Source of the DNA: Vespa crabro
Taxonomy: Eukaryota; Arthropoda; Insecta; Hymenoptera; Vespidae
Direction: 5' to 3'
Length of the DNA stretch: 64,000 bases
NCBI RefSeq assembly: GCF_910589235.1
Contig: NW_025813595.1
Location: 4,030,001-4,094,000 of the forward strand
Of the stretch, positions 58,731 to 64,000 are shown in pieces. Both the position numbers and the translations under genes were made by a program. The notes under the pieces were generated by a model. That model was not told the origin of the DNA. It ran no database searches and saw only the letters and a program-made list of their open reading frames with translations. Every line of letters begins with the position of its first letter. Within the stretch, counting starts at the first letter, position 1.

Positions 58731-59620
58731 AATAATCATAAAAACGATAGTAAGGATAAATACGATCACATCGATAATAATAATAGCAACATTAACATTA
58801 ATATCAAAAAGAAAGATGATAACCATAATAATATTAATAATGTTAACGATAATAACGATAATAACGATAATAGTAATGACGACAATAACGAAAATATTAA
58901 TAATATTAATAAGGATAACAACGATAATACCGATAATAATAATAGTAATAATTAAGATAACAACGATATTAACGATAATAAGGACAATAACAATAACAAT
59001 AATAGCATCACTAGCAATTATAATCCTTTAACGATATTAATATTTATCAAAATGACAATAATATTGATAATAACGATAATAACGATAATAATAGTAGCAA
59101 TAATAACAATAATAACACTAATAACGATAATTGCGAAAATAATAGTAATAATAAGAAAAATAATAACATTAATATTGTTAATAAGGTTATTACCGATGAT
59201 AATGATAATTACAATATTCATAATAACTATAATAAGGATATTATCGATAATAATAATAACGATAATAACGATCAGAATAATATCGATGAAAACGATAAAA
59301 TCGAAAATAATAATAAAAACATTAACAATAAAATCGATAATAATAATAATTTAAACGTTAATAACCATAATAATAATCATAATAATAGCAATAATAACCG
59401 TAACAAGGAAAATAACGATGATAATAATAAAAATAATAACAATAATAGTAATAATTATAATATCGATAGTAACAATAATAACTATAATGACGATTATAAC
59501 GATAATGATAATAACGATAATGACGATGGATATATTAACGATAATATCTTTAAAAACAATAATAATAATAATAATAATAATAGCGATAATAAAGATATTA
59601 ACGTTAATAGCGATAATAAT
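58731..59620 (+). repeat. Array with ATTACCG block
   Basis: Bases 59078-59250 match 52960-53085 and 19940-20060 (ggttattaccgatgata, attcataataactataa, aaggatattatcg). The rest is ordinary array. Confidence 0.65.
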
Positions 59621-59623
59621 AAA

Positions 59624-59885
59624 AACAATTAAAACGATAATAACAATAATTATGATAATAACAAAAATAATTATAATAGTGATAGCATTAATAACTTAAT
59701 TTACGATAATAATAATAATAATAAAGATAATATCATTATTAGCGATAATAACGATAATAAAGTAAACAACAATAATTATAAAAACAATTAAAACGATAAT
59801 AACAATAATTATGATAATAGCAATAATAATTATAATAGTGATAGCATTAATAACGATATTTACGATAATAATAATAATAACAAAG
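59624..59885 (+). repeat. Tandem duplication, 159-base period
   Basis: The stretch that starts aacaattaaaacgataataa occurs at 59624 and again at 59783, each followed by attataatagtgatagcatt. A third copy begins at 23736, at the left end of block H copy 1, so the extra unit arose on this side or was lost on the other. Confidence 0.8.
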
Positions 59886-60512
59886 GTAATAACATAATTA
59901 ACGATAATAACGATGCTAACGATAATAACGGTATAGACGATAATATCGATAATTATAATAACAATATTAACGATTATAAAAATAATAATACTAACATAAT
60001 AAAGATAATAACGATAATAATAATAGTAATAATAATAACGATAATAAACGTAATAACAACAATGATAATAATAATAATAATATTAATAATAATAATAATA
60101 ATAATAAGGATAATAACGATAATGACGATAATAACGATTATAATGACAGTAACGTTAATAACGATTATAATCATAACGATAATTATAATAATAATAATAT
60201 AGAGAACAACGATATTAACGTTAATGACGATAATAAGAACAACAATAATAAAGATACAAACGATTATAACGATAAGAACGATAATAATATTTATAATAAT
60301 AATAATAATAACGATAATAACGATAATAATGGAAGTAATAATAACAATATTAAGAATAATATATATATAATAACGATAATAACGATAATAATATAATTAG
60401 TAATAACAGCAATAACAATATTAAGGATAAAAATGATTTTAACATGAATCATAATAAAGCTAATAACGATAATATCGATAATAATAATAACAATATTAAC
60501 GAGAATATCGAC

Positions 60513-60543
<31 letters not shown>

Positions 60544-62794
60544 TTAATAACGATAATATCGCTAGTAACTATAATAAAAGATATAATAATAACAATATTA
60601 AGAATAATAACTATAATAACAAAAATAACGATAATAATAATAGTACTAATAACAATAATAACAACAATATTGCTAATAACGATAGTAGCGATAATAATAA
60701 TAACGATAATAGTGATAATATCGATAATAATAATAACAAAATTAACAATAATATCGATAATAATAATAATAATAATAACAATAATTTCAATAATAACGAA
60801 AATAACGATAATAATAAGAAAACTATTGTAACAATAATAACGATAATAACGATAATAATATAAACCATAATGAAGGTATAATAATAATATTACCGATAAT
60901 AACGAAAAATACGATAATATCGGTATTGATAATAACGATAATAACGTCAATAACGTTAATAATAATGGTACTAATAATAATAATAATAACATTAACGATA
61001 ATAACGATAATAACGATAATATTAATAACGATAGTAGCTACAATAACGATAATAATAATAATAATTGTTACGATAAAGTCGATAATAACGATAATAAAGA
61101 TAATAATAATAATTATTATTACGATAAACAACATAATAATAATAATAATTATAGTAATTATAATAATTATTATGATAAACACGATAATAATGATATTAGT
61201 AATATTAATAATAATGATAATAACAATAATAACGATATTAGCTATAATAAAATTAATAACTATATTTACGTTAACAACGATAATGATATTAGTAATAATA
61301 GCGATAATAACGATAATTGCATTAAAAATAATAATAACATTAATAACAATATAAACAATGATAATGATAATAATAATAACCGTAATGACAATAATAATAA
61401 TAATAGTAATAACGATAATAATTATAATAACGTAAATAATAGTAACAATATTAACGGAAGTATTAATAATAATATTAATAAAGATAAGAGCAATAATAAT
61501 AATTGCAATAACATTAGTAACCATTATAATGAAAATAGCGATAATGACGATGACAATAATAACCATCATTACGATAATAACGAAAATAATAAAAGCGATA
61601 GTATCGTTAATAGTAATAATTATAATACCGTAAAAACGATAATAAATTTAATAATAATAAAAGTAGTAAGGATAATAACGATATTATCGGTATAAATATA
61701 ACAATAATATTGACAATTACGTTATAAGAAATAATAATAATAACAATAATAACGATACTAACGATAATAACGATAAGAACAAAATTAACGATAATAACAA
61801 GATTTATAAAAATAATAATATCTGTAATAATGATAAGAACGATTAGAACTATAATATTACAACAATAATAACAATAATAACCTAAATAACTACAAAAAAA
61901 ATGATTTAAATAAGATATTAACGATAATAAATAGAATAACAGTAATAACGATAATAACGACAATAATATTAAAAATGAAAACGAAAGTAACGATAATAAC
62001 AATAATAATAATAATATTAATAATAATAATAATATCGATAATAACAATAATAACGAAAATTATAATATTAATAACAACAATAAGAACAATAATGACGATA
62101 ATAATGATAATAATAAATACGATAAAGTCGGTAATATCGATAATAATAATAACAATATTAATTATAATATCGATAATATTATTAACAATATTATTGATAA
62201 TATCGATAATAAAAATAACATTATTAACGATAATATCTATAAGCATATTAATAATAATAATAATAATAATAGTAATAACGGTAATAATGATAATAATAGT
62301 AGCAATAATAACATTAATAACAATAATAGCGGTAATAAGGTAATTAACGGTAATAACGATAATTTAAATAACCATATAAACAATAATAAAGATATTATCG
62401 ATGATAATAATAACCATAATAACGATAATATCGATAATAAAAATAATATTATTAACGTTTACATCGATAACAATAATAATTATAATAACATTAATAACGA
62501 TAATATCGATAATATCTATAATAATAATAAAGAAAATAACGATAATAATGATATTAACGATAATAATAATAGTAATAATAGTAATAAAGATAATAATGAT
62601 AATAACGATTATAATAACAACGATAATACCGATAATATTAGTAATAATAAAAACGATAATGACTATATTTAGTATAATATTAATTACAATAATAGAGAAA
62701 GGAACGATATTATCTTTATTAACAATATTAATAATAACGATAATAACTAAAATAACGATGTAACGATAATGATAAGAATAATATTAACAATAAT

Positions 62795-62825
<31 letters not shown>

Positions 62826-63045
62826 GCAATAATAACGATAATAAAGATAATAACGATAATAATGATAACGATAATAACGAAAATAAGAACAGCAATAATA
62901 TCGATAATAACGATAATAATAATAAAAATAATTACAATATTAAGGATAAAAACGATAATAAAGATAATACTCATAAAGATGACAACAATAAAAACAATAA
63001 TATTAATATTAATAATAACGAAAATAAGGATAATAACGATGTCAA
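59780..63045 (+). repeat. Block H, copy 2
   Basis: Partner of 23730-27010 with offsets 36,029 to 36,220. Clear anchors at 60143, 60821, 61121, 61900, 62694 and 62975. The local ATT flip at 61105-61180 is shared with the first copy. Confidence 0.85.
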
Positions 63046-63260
63046 GGATAATAATAATAACAACAAAGAGGATAATAAAAATAATAATGATAAAGTAAAT
63101 AAGGATAATAACGATGAGAATGATAATGATAATAACATTAATAAAGTAATAACGATAATAACGATTATACGGATTATAAAAATAACGATAATAGACATAA
63201 TAATGAGAACGGTAATGAGGATAAAACGATAAAAATGATAATAACTATAATAAAAATAAT
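63040..63260 (+). repeat. Partner of 17080-17290
   Basis: Anchor gataaaacgataaaaatgat at 63220, offset 45,969. It directly follows block H copy 2, whereas its partner directly follows block R copy 1, so two different duplications meet here. Confidence 0.75.
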
Positions 63261-64000
63261 AACAATAATAACTGTAATAATAATAACAATATTAACGTTA
63301 ATGATGATAATAATGATAATAACTATAAAAACAAATATAATAACGATAATAATAACAATAATAACGATTAATACAATATTAACGACAATAATAATAATAA
63401 CATTAACGTAAATAGAGATAATCACTATTTCAAAGATAATAATAATAATAATAATAACGATAAAAACGATATAAACGATAACAACAATAATAATAATGAT
63501 AATTAGTATACTAATAGTAATAACAATAACAATAATAACGATTATAACAATAATTATAAAAATAATAATCACTATAATAATGATAATAACGTTAATAATA
63601 ATAGCAATAAAAACGATTTTAACGTTAATAACGATAGTTATAATAATAATAATAACGATAATAACATTAAAAACGTAAATAATAATAATGACGTTAATAA
63701 CAATAATCATATGAGAGATATTAACGATAATATAAACAATAATAATTATAACAATAATAATAAATATAATAGTAACCATAATAACGATATTATCCATAAT
63801 AACGATAGTAATAATAACGATAATGACGATAATAATAATAATAATAACGATAATAACGATAATTACGAGAATGACGATAATATTAATAACGATAATAACG
63901 ATAATAACATAAATATCGATAAAAATAATAGAAATAAAAGCAATAATAACGATAAAAACATTAACGATAATATCGAAATTATTAACAATAATAACAACGA
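63261..64000 (+). repeat. Array to the window end
   Basis: Ordinary RAY array, ending without a boundary. Bases near 63480-63560 resemble 17335-17420. No gene-like sequence seen. Confidence 0.6.

Larger units (their letters stand above)
1..64000 (+). repeat. RAY-triplet satellite array filling the window
   Basis: The whole window is low-complexity DNA made of AAT, AAC and GAT steps, often as the nine-base unit GATAATAAC. Substitutions are mostly transitions that keep the purine-A-pyrimidine pattern (AAT to AAC, GAT or GAC). The plus strand is strongly A-rich over T, and most G and C occur in the word AACGAT. The array has no visible start or end here. No coding gene, tRNA, rRNA, transposon end or CRISPR array can be recognised in it. 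Function is unknown; a structural chromosome role is possible but only inferred. Confidence 0.95.

Noticed and set aside
59624..59885. Transposon insertion with target-site duplication
   Set aside because: The duplicated unit is ordinary array sequence with no terminal inverted repeats and no coding region.
1..64000. CRISPR array
   Set aside because: Repeats are contiguous and degenerate, with no constant repeat separated by unique spacers of even length.
1..64000. AATAAA polyadenylation-like words and TATA-like words as regulatory sites
   Set aside because: Both are expected by chance at very high frequency in such DNA and none lies near a gene.
1..64000. Telomere repeat array
   Set aside because: The unit is not a TTAGGG-, TTTAGGG- or TTAGG-type repeat, and the strand lacks the G-rich character of telomeres.
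1..64000. Assignment to Plasmodium, Dictyostelium or anaerobic fungi because of the A/T content
   Set aside because: Composition alone does not identify a host, and no gene or known repeat family is present to support a choice.

Overview
No conventional gene is recognisable in this window. All 64,000 bases are one extremely A/T-rich, low-complexity, satellite-like array built from three-base steps. The commonest words are AAT, AAC and GAT, often as the nine-base unit GATAATAAC. Almost every triplet has the form purine-A-pyrimidine (RAY). Hand counts of three 60-base rows give 34A/18T/5G/3C (1-60), 37A/11T/5G/7C (32041-32100) and, in an inverted patch, 18A/28T/7C/7G (52261-52320). The window starts and ends inside the array, so the true array is longer. 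I cannot name the organism. A long, non-coding array of diverged copies with kilobase-scale duplications fits a eukaryotic nuclear chromosome (heterochromatin, centromere-flanking or telomere-flanking DNA) better than any bacterial or viral genome. The many CG steps argue against strong CpG methylation in the germ line.

A RAY-phased sequence has stop codons in only one of its six frames. The others read as Asn/Asp, Ile/Thr, Val/Ile, Leu/Ser and Tyr/Arg chains, so the hundreds of long open frames follow from composition and are not annotated as genes.

The array is a mosaic of diverged duplicated blocks, recognisable by rare non-triplet landmarks. The main repeat has a spacing of about 22 kb: 80-420 matches 21875-22190, and 5390-10570 matches 27470-32675, at offsets of 21.8-22.2 kb. 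A third partial copy of the 8.7-9.5 kb part lies at 50700-52040. Other pairs are 23730-27010 with 59780-63045 (36.0-36.2 kb), 48280-49330 with 57660-58730 (9.4 kb), 15000-16050 with 41035-42200 (26.1 kb), 3830-4560 with 18680-19430 (14.9 kb), 12000-12310 with 37000-37570 (25 kb), and 16670-17090 with 18100-18540 (1.4 kb). Shorter families occur in three to seven copies.

One segment of about 0.7 kb (about 52221-52943) has the opposite polarity: T-rich where everything else is A-rich. Its minus strand matches plus-strand copies at 54870-55060 and 19430-19550, so it is an inversion or inverted insertion. A 17-base inverted repeat with a 4-base loop sits at its left edge. This inversion and the conserved landmark islands are the most distinctive features. 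I see no support for a new gene system.
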